Shown: positions 1-8,098 of the stretch, piece by piece
How positions within the stretch are numbered: position 1 is the stretch's first letter
How the letters are laid out: the number at the start of each line of letters is the position of its first letter
Assembly (NCBI GenBank): GCA_023388835.1
Contig: JAEWFK010000154.1
Span: forward strand, 1 to 22,776
Source: Pseudomonadota bacterium
GTDB lineage: Bacteria > Pseudomonadota > Gammaproteobacteria > Burkholderiales > Burkholderiaceae_B
Direction: 5' to 3'
Length of the DNA: 22,776 nucleotides
The notes under the pieces: model-generated
Told to the model about the DNA's origin: nothing
Database searches by the model: none
What the model saw: the letters and a program-made list of their open reading frames with translations, nothing else
Translations under genes and position numbers: made by a program

Positions 1-1
1 C

Positions 2-484
2 ACCGGGCTGGGCATGGAGAACTATCGCGAAGGCTTGCGCAAAGCCAGCCTTCTGCCCGTGACGTCCAAAGCGCACAACTTCTATCTGTCCTATTTCACG
101 GAACTGGGCCTGATCGGCTTCGCATTGTTGCTCGCCATCCTGCAACGTGTCTATGCCGGTTTGGCGCCCATGGGTTCGCCATTCCGGGCCTTCCGTACGT
201 CGTTTCTCGTGATGGCACTGATGATGACCATGAACGAATACATTCTTCTGCCTGAGCTATGGCTCTTCTTCGGAGTGTTATCGGGAATCTCCCAGCGCTT
301 GATGTCAAGCGTCACATCGCACACGGCGCGGTCGATGCCGGCAAGGCGGCCGGCTTACGCGACCCAGGCAGTGCCGGCGGGGCGCTCAATCCGCAGCATG
401 CTGGCAACGGGCCGGATGTGGAGCGCGACGGCCGGGCACACGGCGCCATTAAGCACCGCTGCGTCCGGAGGCCGACATGGCTGA
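2..484 (+). CDS. O-antigen polymerase/ligase-like membrane protein, C-terminal fragment (5' end outside window)
   Basis: The reading frame is open from base 2, so this is the C-terminal ~160 residues of a longer protein whose start lies upstream. A segment reading SKAHNFYLSYFTELGLIGF, followed by hydrophobic stretches, resembles the H-N-x-(Y/F)-L...E-x-G-L-I-G region of the Wzy/WaaL O-antigen polymerase/ligase family (PF04932-type). Those are inner-membrane proteins that polymerise or transfer undecaprenyl-linked glycans on the periplasmic side. Two or three transmembrane segments are visible (about residues 30-50, 65-80 and 85-98 of the fragment). The last ~60 residues are Ser/Ala/Arg-rich and unlike a membrane protein, so the true C-terminus could be altered by a frameshift near base 300; I cannot decide. 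It overlaps the next gene by 8 bp, suggesting translational coupling. Polymerase versus ligase cannot be told apart from this fragment. Confidence 0.7.
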   Translation, partial: TGLGMENYREGLRKASLLPVTSKAHNFYLSYFTELGLIGFALLLAILQRVYAGLAPMGSPFRAFRTSFLVMALMMTMNEYILLPELWLFFGVLSGISQRLMSSVTSHTARSMPARRPAYATQAVPAGRSIRSMLATGRMWSATAGHTAPLSTAASGGRHG

Positions 485-1787
485 TCTCCGCTCTCCCTTG
501 CAAGCCTCCAATCAGTACGGCGCCCTGGAGCGTCGGGTCGCGCGTCTGTTGTCAAACATGCCCTGGCTTCGGATATGGCTCAAGCGCGGCTATGCCCGGG
601 CGGTCTATCTCCTGAATGGCAGGCACCCGGCGGCATTCGAGAGCCGGACAAGCTTGCATCAGGTCGGTCCCGACAACACCGACACTTTCTTCGGCTATTA
701 CGACAAATCACCTCTGTCCGGAAGCGGCCGCCTGCTGTGTCATGCCAGCCCTCATTCGAGCAACCGACCCCCGGAAAGCGGGCATAAGCTGGCGGTGCAG
801 GTGTACGAGCTCGGCGCTCAGGGAAGTGCGGCGCCAATCATGTCGGTGGAAACCCGCTGCTACAACTGGCAGCAGGGCGCTCGCGCCCAGTGGCTGGACG
901 ACGATCATTTCATTTTCAATGATTTCGACCCGGAGCAGCGGCAGTACATCAGCCGTGTGCATTCAATATCAAGCAAGGAGGAAGTGCAGCGCTACACGCA
1001 CGCCGTCCAGGATGCCTGGGGACGGGAATATTTTCTGGCGATCAATTATCGGCGGCTGCATGCGCTTCGGCCCGAGTACGGGTATTCCAACCTGCCGCCG
1101 CTGGATGAACGGGCGCTGAATAAGCTGGACGACGATGGCATCTGGCGCGTGGAACAAGACAGCGGCGACAGCCGTCTGCTGTATTCGCTGCAGGACATAT
1201 GCCGCTGCGAGCCTTCCGATGACTTCCCCCATGCCCGGCACAAGGTCAACCACGTGATGATCGCGCCCGACGGCCGGAGATTCATCTTTCTGCATCGCTA
1301 CTTCATCGGCAAGCGCAAGTTCGACCGCCTGATGCTGGGCGCCGCGGATGGCTCGGGCCTGCGCGTTTTGAGCGCCCACGGCATGGTGAGTCACTGCTTC
1401 TGGATGAGCGACAGTGCCTTGCTTTGCTATCTGCGCGGCCCGAACGGTCGGGACGGCTACCACAAGGTCGACATATCGACGGGGAAGATCGAATCCGTGT
1501 TTGGCGGCGCGCTCGACGCCATGGGCGACGGCCATCCGCACGTCCACGGCCAGTGGTTCGTGACAGACACCTACCCCGACAAGCGCCGCATGCAGCACCT
1601 GCTCAAAGCTGACCTGAACACCGGCGTAGTGAGTGAGCTGGGGCGCTTTTACCAGAGTTTTCGCTACGACGGACCTAACCGCTGCGATCTTCATCCCCGC
1701 ATTTCTCCTGATGGGCGGCTGGTGTTCTTCGATTCGGTCTGCAGCGGCCGGCGACGACTTCATTTCCTGGAACTGGACCCGCCATAG
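477..1787 (+). CDS. PL22/oligogalacturonate-lyase-like beta-propeller protein in a polysaccharide locus
   Basis: A 436-residue protein with no signal peptide or membrane segment, so probably cytoplasmic. Repeated blade-like strands such as APDGRRFIFLHR (263-274), SHCFWMSDSALLCY (305-318) and HPRISPDGRLVFF (406-418) indicate a TolB/oligogalacturonate-lyase type beta-propeller. From memory of the PL22 family, candidate active-site equivalents are Arg284, His306 (in SHCFW, compare THEFW), a His cluster at 353/355/357, and His406 (in LHPR, compare the THPHP metal site). One PL22 metal-ligand His seems replaced by Asp404. Family enzymes beta-eliminate short uronate oligomers with a bound metal; whether this one is a lyase, an epimerase-like enzyme or a non-catalytic binder is unknown. 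Similar proteins in glycan loci are sometimes labelled glycosyltransferase. The ATG at 477 is preceded by GGAGG (467-471), 5 nt away. It lies between a Wzy-like gene and a glycosyltransferase, so a role in surface glycan assembly is inferred. Confidence 0.6.
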   Translation: MADLRSPLQASNQYGALERRVARLLSNMPWLRIWLKRGYARAVYLLNGRHPAAFESRTSLHQVGPDNTDTFFGYYDKSPLSGSGRLLCHASPHSSNRPPESGHKLAVQVYELGAQGSAAPIMSVETRCYNWQQGARAQWLDDDHFIFNDFDPEQRQYISRVHSISSKEEVQRYTHAVQDAWGREYFLAINYRRLHALRPEYGYSNLPPLDERALNKLDDDGIWRVEQDSGDSRLLYSLQDICRCEPSDDFPHARHKVNHVMIAPDGRRFIFLHRYFIGKRKFDRLMLGAADGSGLRVLSAHGMVSHCFWMSDSALLCYLRGPNGRDGYHKVDISTGKIESVFGGALDAMGDGHPHVHGQWFVTDTYPDKRRMQHLLKADLNTGVVSELGRFYQSFRYDGPNRCDLHPRISPDGRLVFFDSVCSGRRRLHFLELDPP

Positions 1788-1799
1788 GAAACACTGACC

Positions 1800-3197
1800 A
1801 TGCCATTCTCCGTACTGATGTCCGTCTATCGCGCTGAACGGCCCGAGCATCTGCGCATTGCGCTGGAAAGCCTGACGGCGCAGACTCTTCAGGCGACCGA
1901 AGTCGTGCTCGTCGAGGACGGACCCCTGCCCGACGACCTGCATGCCGTAATTGAGACATATCGCGAGACGCTCAACATCGTTTCCGTGCGCCTGCCGGAA
2001 AACGTGGGTCTTGCCCGCGCGCTCAATGCCGGCCTGGCTTCCTGCAGCCATGAGCTGGTCGCGCGCATGGACAGCGACGACATCTCCTTGCCGGACCGGT
2101 TCGAGAAGCAGCTGAGATTCATGGAGGACCACCCGGATGTCGCCGCGAGCAGCGCGGCGCTGGATGAATTCGATGAAGAAGGCCGGGTGTTCTCATCTCG
2201 TGTGCTGCCGCTCACCCACGAAGAACTGGTCGAGTTCGCCCGGCGACGCAGCCCTTTGAGCCATGCCGTGGCCATTTTCCGCAAATCGGTGGTGCTTTCC
2301 GTAGGCGGTTACCCGCTCTTCAAGCGCTCGCAGGACGTCGCCTTGTGGTCGCTGCTCATCGTCAAAGGGCATCGGCTGGCCAACTTGCCCGACACCCTAT
2401 TCAAGGTCCGGGCCGGAGCCGCCTTCATGACCCGCAATGGGCTGCGCAGCCTGCGCCAGGAAGTCGCGGTGATCCGCTACCAGCGAGCGATCGGCTTTTT
2501 GTCGCAACGCGATATGTGGCGCAACCTGAGTGTGCGCTTCATCCTGGCCACCGTTCCGGTGGGAATCAAGAAACAGCTCTACGCCCACAAGGCCCGGCCC
2601 AAGGCATTGCTGGGCGCCGCCCTGAAACGCAGTTTCGACGTCTCCCTGGCAGCGGCGGGGCTGACCGTGGCAGCACCACTCATCGGCGCGGGCTGGCTGG
2701 CGGCCGCCCTCGAGACACGGCGCAACGGCTTTTTCCTGCAGGAGCGCATTGGACTGCATGGAAAGACCTTCCGCATCGTCAAGCTGCGCACCATGCGTGA
2801 AATCACCACGCTCAACAGCACGGTGACCGCGGCGGGCGACCCGCGCATCACCCGTAGCGGTGCAGTACTGCGTCGGACCAAGATCGATGAGCTGCCTCAG
2901 CTGTGGAATGTCCTGGTGGGAGACATGAGCTTTGTTGGGCCCCGGCCCGATGTGCCTGGCTACGCCGACCGGCTCGAAGGCGAAGACCGCGTCATCCTCA
3001 GCGTACGGCCGGGCATCACCGGCCCCGCCACCGTCAAGTATCGCAACGAGGAAGCGCTCCTGAGCCATCAGGCGGACGCCCAGCGCTACAACCGGGAAGT
3101 CATCTGGCCGGACAAGGTCCGTATCAACAAAGAATACATCCACACCCGCAGCTTCCTTCACGACCTCAAATACCTCTTCAGGACCGTCCTTAAATAA
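1800..3197 (+). CDS. Fusion protein: GT2 glycosyltransferase + WcaJ/PglC-type phosphoglycosyl transferase
   Basis: A 465-residue two-domain protein. Residues 1 to ~255 form a GT-A family 2 glycosyltransferase: it opens with FSVLMSVYRAERP, has the nucleotide/metal motif MDSDD (90-94), and a probable catalytic-base Asp179 in SQDVALW. Residues ~272-465 form a bacterial sugar transferase (PF02397, monotopic phosphoglycosyl transferase): KRSFD at 276-280, a re-entrant hydrophobic helix at ~282-303, FFLQERIG (311-318), the catalytic Asp-Glu dyad D363-E364 in KIDELPQLWN, and FVGPRP (378-383). In this family the Asp attacks UDP-sugar and passes phospho-sugar to undecaprenyl phosphate on the cytoplasmic face. 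The fusion could therefore both start the lipid-linked unit and add a sugar; donors are unknown. It follows the propeller gene by 12 bp, with AGGAA at 1786-1790 as ribosome site. Confidence 0.88.
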   Translation: MPFSVLMSVYRAERPEHLRIALESLTAQTLQATEVVLVEDGPLPDDLHAVIETYRETLNIVSVRLPENVGLARALNAGLASCSHELVARMDSDDISLPDRFEKQLRFMEDHPDVAASSAALDEFDEEGRVFSSRVLPLTHEELVEFARRRSPLSHAVAIFRKSVVLSVGGYPLFKRSQDVALWSLLIVKGHRLANLPDTLFKVRAGAAFMTRNGLRSLRQEVAVIRYQRAIGFLSQRDMWRNLSVRFILATVPVGIKKQLYAHKARPKALLGAALKRSFDVSLAAAGLTVAAPLIGAGWLAAALETRRNGFFLQERIGLHGKTFRIVKLRTMREITTLNSTVTAAGDPRITRSGAVLRRTKIDELPQLWNVLVGDMSFVGPRPDVPGYADRLEGEDRVILSVRPGITGPATVKYRNEEALLSHQADAQRYNREVIWPDKVRINKEYIHTRSFLHDLKYLFRTVLK

Positions 3198-3207
3198 GGA
3201 GATTCAA

Positions 3208-4449
3208 ATGCTGGATACAAGCTTCTCGCCCTGGCCTGCGTTCACAGAGGAGGAGGCCGACGCTGTGCGCGCCGTGATTCTGTCGGGGCGGGTGAATTAC
3301 TGGACAGGCAAGGAATGCAGGCTTTTCGAGAACGAGTTCGCCCAGTCCGTGGCGTGTTCCCATGGCGTGGCGATGGCCAATGGCACGCTCGCGCTTGAAA
3401 TTGCGATGCGGGCCCTGGATATCGGGCCGGGGGATGAAGTGATCGTCACCCCGCGCAGCTTCATCGCCTCGGTTTCCTGCGTGGTGGCGGTAGGCGCCAC
3501 GCCGGTGTTTGCCGACATCGACCCCGAGAGCCAGAACATCACCGCCGAGACCATCGCCGCAGTGCTGACGCCGCGCACCCGAGCCGTCATCTGCGTCCAC
3601 CTCGCCGGCTGGCCCTGCGACATGGACCCCATCATGGCATTGGCGGAAGAGCACGCCATCGACGTCGTGGAAGACTGCGCACAGGCCCACGGCGCCGTGT
3701 ACAAGGGCAGGCCCGTCGGCTCGCTCGGCCATATCGCTGCATGGTCGTTCTGTCAGGACAAGATCATGACCACGGGTGGCGAGGGCGGCATGGTCACCAC
3801 CAACGATCCGATCCTGGCCGCGCGCACCTGGTCCTACAAGGATCATGGCAAAAGCCGTGACACCGCGGCCCGGCCCGGCCACAGCGGAAGCGCATTCCGG
3901 TGGCTGCATGATCGCTTCGGCACAAATGCGCGAATGCTGGAAGTACAAGCGGTGATCGGCCGCATCCAGCTGCAGCGCCTGCCTCAATGGAGCGGGCAAC
4001 GGCGGCGCAACGCCGAGCGGATATGGGCGACCGCCACGCGGCTGCCCGGCTTGCGAGCGGGCACAATACCGGAAGACATCGTCCACGCCGCCTACAAATG
4101 CTATGTGTTCGTTGACCTGGACCGCCTGCAGCCCGACTGGAATCGCGATCGCATTCTTGCTTCGATCCAGGTGCTGGGTGTTCCCTGCTATGCGGGTTCG
4201 TGCCCCGAAATCTACCGCGAAAATGCTTTCGACGGAACGGGACTGCGTCCAGCCGGCCGGCTGCCCGTCGCAGAGGCCCTTGGCCGCAGCGCACTGATGT
4301 TTCTGGTGCACCCCACCTTGCAGGAACATGAAATCGAGCGGTCCTGCGAAGTGCTGCGCGAAGTCATGCAGGAGGCCGCCCTGCCCAGCCCCATCCCGCG
4401 CAGGACGGAGGTCGCCGCGGCCCAGGCTGCCGTCTTCCAGGCGCTTTGA
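3208..4449 (+). CDS. DegT/DnrJ/EryC1/StrS family PLP-dependent sugar aminotransferase
   Basis: A 413-residue fold-type I PLP enzyme that aminates a keto-sugar nucleotide, usually from glutamate. Visible family motifs are ANGTLALEIA (57-66), DEVIVTPRSFIAS (76-88), VVEDCAQAHG (153-162, Asp156 contacting the PLP ring nitrogen) and SFCQDKIMTTGGEGG (180-194), in which Lys185 is the expected Schiff-base lysine. Length is normal to slightly long for the family. A strong ribosome site AAGGAG (3196-3201) overlaps the stop codon of the upstream gene and sets the start 6 nt later. With the 4,6-dehydratase at 5880 it could make a 4-amino-4,6-dideoxy-HexNAc (bacillosamine, QuiNAc4N or FucNAc4N type); this substrate assignment is inference. 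No acetyl- or formyltransferase for the amino group is seen in the window. Confidence 0.9.
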   Translation: MLDTSFSPWPAFTEEEADAVRAVILSGRVNYWTGKECRLFENEFAQSVACSHGVAMANGTLALEIAMRALDIGPGDEVIVTPRSFIASVSCVVAVGATPVFADIDPESQNITAETIAAVLTPRTRAVICVHLAGWPCDMDPIMALAEEHAIDVVEDCAQAHGAVYKGRPVGSLGHIAAWSFCQDKIMTTGGEGGMVTTNDPILAARTWSYKDHGKSRDTAARPGHSGSAFRWLHDRFGTNARMLEVQAVIGRIQLQRLPQWSGQRRRNAERIWATATRLPGLRAGTIPEDIVHAAYKCYVFVDLDRLQPDWNRDRILASIQVLGVPCYAGSCPEIYRENAFDGTGLRPAGRLPVAEALGRSALMFLVHPTLQEHEIERSCEVLREVMQEAALPSPIPRRTEVAAAQAAVFQAL

Positions 4450-4461
4450 CAGGCTGACAGC

Positions 4462-5787
4462 ATGTTCGCACATACCTTGCGCAGCAGAATGGCGGGAATC
4501 CGCAAGCAGAAATTCCTGAGCCATGTCGCCGCGTTGATGACCGGCGCCGTCATCGCACAAGCCGTACCGCTGCTGCTGAGCCCGGTCCTGACCCGCGTGT
4601 ACGAGCCTCAGGATTTCGCATCGTTCGCGATATTCACGTCGATCTGCGGTGTGCTTTCGGTTGTGGGAGCCGGGCGGTATGACGAAGCCATTCTTCTGCC
4701 GCGCGAAGAAGAGGACGCTCTGAGCGTCGTGGCGCTCTCGTGGATCGTGCTCACGACCCTGTGTTTGATCCTGACCGGCCTGGTTGTCCTGCTTCATGGC
4801 AGCATTCCGCCCAGCTGGGAAGAGACGCTTGATCCCGACTGGCTATATTTGCTGCCCGTCGCCGTCTTTGTCTGCACGTCTTTTCAGATTCTCGCCAACT
4901 GGAACAACCGCCGCGGCCTCTTTCCGCGGCTGGCGGTGAGCCGCGCCGCACAGGGAACGTCAGGCGGCCTGGTTCAGTGCGGACTGGGGTACAGCGGGAT
5001 GATGGGACTGGGTCTCGTCTGGGGCTGGCTGGGCGGACAGCTGGCGGGCATGCTCATGCTGCTACGCACGCACCTGCCCGCGCTATGGCGCAGCAGGGGA
5101 CAAATCAGCCGGACAGGCATGGCCGCCAACGCACGCACCTATCGGCGCTTCCCCTTATTGTCCACCTGGGGGTGCGTCCTGGGCAGTGGCGGCGCCATGA
5201 TGGCTCTGCTCATCGTCAGCCAGACTTTTTCCTCCACCATTACCGGGTGGTTCAGCTTCACGCTGCGCGTGCTGGCCCTGCCCCTGTTTCTCATTTCGAA
5301 CGCACTCGCGCAGGTCCTGCATCAGCGCATCGCGCGCATGAACAATGAGGACCCTTCGCAAATCCAACAATATGTGCTGCGCACCGCCGCCATACTCTCG
5401 GTCATTGCCGTTCCGTTCGTGATCGTCCTGTCTTTCTTCGGCGTGGAACTCTTCACCTTCGCATTCGGCCGGAACTGGTCGGAAGCGGGCAAGTATGCGG
5501 GAATACTTTCCGTGGCGGTCGGCATCCGGTTCATCGTCAGTCCGCTCACCGCGGTTCTCTCGCTGAATCAAAACGTGAAGAGCTGTGTGCAGTGGCAGGT
5601 GCTTTACTTCCTTAGTGTCACCGTCACGCTCAGCCTCGGCACCGGGCTGCCTATCGAAGACTTCCTCAAACTCTATGTGGCGCATGAAGTCGTTCTCTAC
5701 AGCCTCTACTTTCTCATCATCATCAAAGCGTCGCGACGACGCCCCGAACCCTGCATGAGGGCTACGGCCCCCGACTCCATCGCCTAG
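4462..5787 (+). CDS. Wzx-like polysaccharide/oligosaccharide flippase (MOP superfamily)
   Basis: A 441-residue, very hydrophobic protein with about 12 predicted membrane segments. The N-terminal pattern LSHVAALMTGAVIAQAVPLL followed by SPVLTRVYEPQDFASFAIF (about residues 18-56) is typical of the polysaccharide biosynthesis/flippase family: first helix, then a P-x-L-(S/T)-R-x-(Y/F)-x-P-x-(D/E)-F motif. Family members move undecaprenyl-diphosphate-linked repeat units across the inner membrane, which fits the Wzy-like fragment and the phosphoglycosyl transferase here. The gene starts 12 bp after the aminotransferase; its ribosome site is weak (AGGCTGA region), and a second in-frame ATG exists at 4489, so the start is not certain. 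It ends 92 bp before the dehydratase gene. Substrate specificity cannot be read from the sequence. Confidence 0.85.
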   Translation: MFAHTLRSRMAGIRKQKFLSHVAALMTGAVIAQAVPLLLSPVLTRVYEPQDFASFAIFTSICGVLSVVGAGRYDEAILLPREEEDALSVVALSWIVLTTLCLILTGLVVLLHGSIPPSWEETLDPDWLYLLPVAVFVCTSFQILANWNNRRGLFPRLAVSRAAQGTSGGLVQCGLGYSGMMGLGLVWGWLGGQLAGMLMLLRTHLPALWRSRGQISRTGMAANARTYRRFPLLSTWGCVLGSGGAMMALLIVSQTFSSTITGWFSFTLRVLALPLFLISNALAQVLHQRIARMNNEDPSQIQQYVLRTAAILSVIAVPFVIVLSFFGVELFTFAFGRNWSEAGKYAGILSVAVGIRFIVSPLTAVLSLNQNVKSCVQWQVLYFLSVTVTLSLGTGLPIEDFLKLYVAHEVVLYSLYFLIIIKASRRRPEPCMRATAPDSIA

Positions 5788-5879
5788 ACATCCCGCAACG
5801 AAACAAACAGCAAGCGCTGTCCCACGCCGACGCTCCATTCGGAGCATCGGCCAGGCCGCATGTTCCCCAGGAGGCAACC

Positions 5880-7958
5880 ATGCATTCCCTCGTCCAGAAA
5901 TCGAGGCCCCGCCTGGAAGGCGGCATGACTCAGACCCGTCCCGGATTGCGGGAGCGGCTGCTGGCCATGCCACGCTACCGCAAACGCATGCTGCAGGTCT
6001 CCGTCGATACGCTGCTGATATGGTTCTCGCTATGGCTGGCGTTCGCTCTGCGTCGGGATGACCTCGCTGCGGCGCAACCCTTCGGTGCTCATGCATGGAT
6101 GTTTGCGCTGGCCCCGCTTCTGGCCATACCCGTGCTGGCGCGGGCCGGCCTGTATCGCGCCGTCCTGCGTTATCTGGGCCTGCAAGCTTTGTGGGCGGTC
6201 GCCAAAGCGATCGGCATCGCCGCCGTGCTGCTGGGTCTGGCCGTCTGGCTGTACGGCGCCACAACGCCACCCGTACCGCGCTCAGTCGTTGCTATCCACG
6301 CCTTGCTAAACCTGATCATGGTGGGCGGGTTGCGCCTACTGCTGCGCTACTACTTTCTGGCCGGCACGCGGCCGGCTCCCGGCCGACGCCTGCGGCGCGG
6401 AGCGCCCGCCCCCGTCCGCGCCAATGTCGCCATCTATGGCGCGGGCAATGCAGGCAACCAGCTGCTGGTCACTCTGCAAAGCGACCGCAGCCGGAAGGTC
6501 GTGGCATTCCTGGACGACAACGCCGGTCTGCAGGACCGCACCATCAGCGGGCTTCCTGTCCATGATCCGGACCGTATCGAGAGCCTGGTCGACACGCTTG
6601 CGCTGAGCGAGGTGCTGCTGGCCATGCCGTCGGTCAGCCGCAGCCGCCGTCGCGCGATACTGGAACGCCTTGCCGACTATCCGTTCGCGGTACGCACAGT
6701 ACCGGGGTTCAGCGACTTGGCCAGCGGCAAGCTCAAGGTGGATGAGCTGCATGAAGTCGACATCGCCGACCTGCTCGGCCGCGATCCTGTCGAACCGGAT
6801 GTCCAGCTGCTGGAGCGCTGCATACGAAACCAGGTCGTCATGGTGACCGGCGCCGGCGGCTCGATCGGTTCGGAACTGTGCCGGCAGATCCTGCGTTGCA
6901 CCCCGCAGACGCTGATTCTCTTCGAACATTCCGAGTACAACCTCTATAACATCCAGTCTGAACTGGAGGACAGCGTCCGTGAGGGAGGTCTGGATGTGAA
7001 GATCGTCCCGATCCTGAATTCGGTGCGGGACCAGCAGCGGCTCTTCGATGTGATGTCCGCCTGGAATGTGGACACTGTCTACCACGCAGCAGCGTACAAG
7101 CACGTGCCCATGGTCGAGTGCAACATGGCTGAAGGCGTATGGAACAACGTCTTCGGAACGCTTTATTCAGCGCAGGCGGCGCTGCGAGCGGGCGTTTCGA
7201 ACTTCGTGCTGATTTCGACCGACAAGGCCGTACGGCCCACCAACACCATGGGTTGTACCAAGCGGCTGGCGGAACTGGTCCTCCAGGCACTGGCCTTCGA
7301 ACCCACTCTGAACCTGTACGGTGACCACCGGAATATCGACCTTCCCAATCGCACGCGTTTCACCATGGTGCGCTTCGGCAACGTGCTCGGTTCGTCCGGC
7401 TCCGTCGTGCCGCGCTTTCGCAAGCAGATTCAGGCAGGCGGCCCGGTGACGGTGACTCACCCGGAGATCACACGCTACTTCATGACGATCCCCGAGGCGG
7501 CCCTGCTCGTGATCCAGGCCGGTTCGCTGGGCCTGGGCGGAGACGTATTCGTGCTCGACATGGGAGAGCCCGTGAAAATCCGTGATCTGGCCGAGAAAAT
7601 GATACGCCTGTCCGGCCTGACTCCGCAGACGGCGGACCAGCCGGACGGGGACATCGCCATTCAATACGTCGGACTACGGCCGGGCGAAAAACTTTACGAA
7701 GAACTGCTGATCGGGGGAAACGTGTTGCCGACCTCTCATCCCATGATCATGCGCGCAAATGAAAACCGCCTGGCATGGGAATCGTTGAAAACCCTGCTGG
7801 ACCAACTCGCCATGGCCATTGCCGACGACAACTATCCCCGCATCCGCTCATTGTTTCTAGAAGCCGTAGACGGCTATTGCCCGGATTCGGATATGGTGGA
7901 CTGGATACACCTGCACCATTCCGCGGAAACCCACCAGGTGGCACAGCAAGTCAGATAA
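5880..7958 (+). CDS. WbpM/FlaA1/CapD-type membrane-bound nucleotide-sugar 4,6-dehydratase
   Basis: A 692-residue protein, the usual length for the long membrane-anchored form. It has four N-terminal membrane helices (about 38-57, 73-93, 107-126, 135-153), a first Rossmann-type domain with GAGNAG (187-192), and a C-terminal extended SDR domain with the NAD(P) motif GAGGSIG (324-330). The active site shows the hallmark of this family: the usual SDR Tyr is replaced by Met457, with Lys461 (TMGCTKR), and the Thr447-Asp448-Lys449 segment sits upstream. Homologues convert UDP-GlcNAc to UDP-2-acetamido-2,6-dideoxy-4-keto-hexose, the precursor of QuiNAc, FucNAc and 4-amino derivatives. The start is supported by AGGAGG at 5869-5874, 5 nt before the ATG; a later in-frame ATG at 5925 lacks such a site. 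It is the last gene of the polysaccharide run, as wbpM homologues often are. Confidence 0.92.
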   Translation: MHSLVQKSRPRLEGGMTQTRPGLRERLLAMPRYRKRMLQVSVDTLLIWFSLWLAFALRRDDLAAAQPFGAHAWMFALAPLLAIPVLARAGLYRAVLRYLGLQALWAVAKAIGIAAVLLGLAVWLYGATTPPVPRSVVAIHALLNLIMVGGLRLLLRYYFLAGTRPAPGRRLRRGAPAPVRANVAIYGAGNAGNQLLVTLQSDRSRKVVAFLDDNAGLQDRTISGLPVHDPDRIESLVDTLALSEVLLAMPSVSRSRRRAILERLADYPFAVRTVPGFSDLASGKLKVDELHEVDIADLLGRDPVEPDVQLLERCIRNQVVMVTGAGGSIGSELCRQILRCTPQTLILFEHSEYNLYNIQSELEDSVREGGLDVKIVPILNSVRDQQRLFDVMSAWNVDTVYHAAAYKHVPMVECNMAEGVWNNVFGTLYSAQAALRAGVSNFVLISTDKAVRPTNTMGCTKRLAELVLQALAFEPTLNLYGDHRNIDLPNRTRFTMVRFGNVLGSSGSVVPRFRKQIQAGGPVTVTHPEITRYFMTIPEAALLVIQAGSLGLGGDVFVLDMGEPVKIRDLAEKMIRLSGLTPQTADQPDGDIAIQYVGLRPGEKLYEELLIGGNVLPTSHPMIMRANENRLAWESLKTLLDQLAMAIADDNYPRIRSLFLEAVDGYCPDSDMVDWIHLHHSAETHQVAQQVR

Positions 7959-8041
7959 CGAACAGACACGCAGGAAACCGACTGTAGCACCTGCAGCCCC
8001 CGGCTTGCTTTTAGAAGCCTTTCAGGCACTGGCGTCAATAC

Positions 8042-8066
8042 TTGTGAAACGACTTATCGATCACAA
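8042..8066. promoter_or_regulatory. Inverted repeat TTGTGA-N13-TCACAA upstream of the His-rich gene
   Basis: Perfect 6-bp arms at 8042-8047 and 8061-8066 are separated by 13 bp and end 32 bp before the ATG at 8099. The arms resemble half-sites of CRP/FNR proteins, but the canonical spacer is 6 bp, so this is not a standard CRP site. It may be an operator for another regulator or chance. No convincing -35/-10 pair is visible around it. Confidence 0.3.
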
Positions 8067-8098
8067 TAGGCCAAATGACTGAAAAAAAGGGGTGTTCC

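Noticed and set aside
969..2132. Minus-strand open frame of ~387 codons opposite the propeller gene
   Set aside because: It spans the junction of two supported plus-strand genes and shows no recognisable domain.
3190..4797. Minus-strand open frame of ~535 codons opposite the aminotransferase and flippase
   Set aside because: Composition (His, Arg, Gln, Gly rich) and lack of motifs mark it as the reverse of real coding sequence.
5832..5845. Hairpin GCTCC-ATTC-GGAGC between flippase and dehydratase genes
   Set aside because: Short stem without a T run; likely chance in GC-rich DNA, and the genes probably continue as one transcript.
8002..8019. Possible terminator GGCTT-N8-AAGCC after the polysaccharide cluster
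   Set aside because: Only five base pairs with an 8-nt loop, and only TTT after it; too weak to call.
8042..8066. CRP binding site ahead of the His-rich gene
   Set aside because: The arms resemble CRP half-sites but the spacer is 13 bp instead of 6, so it is kept only as an unassigned inverted repeat.
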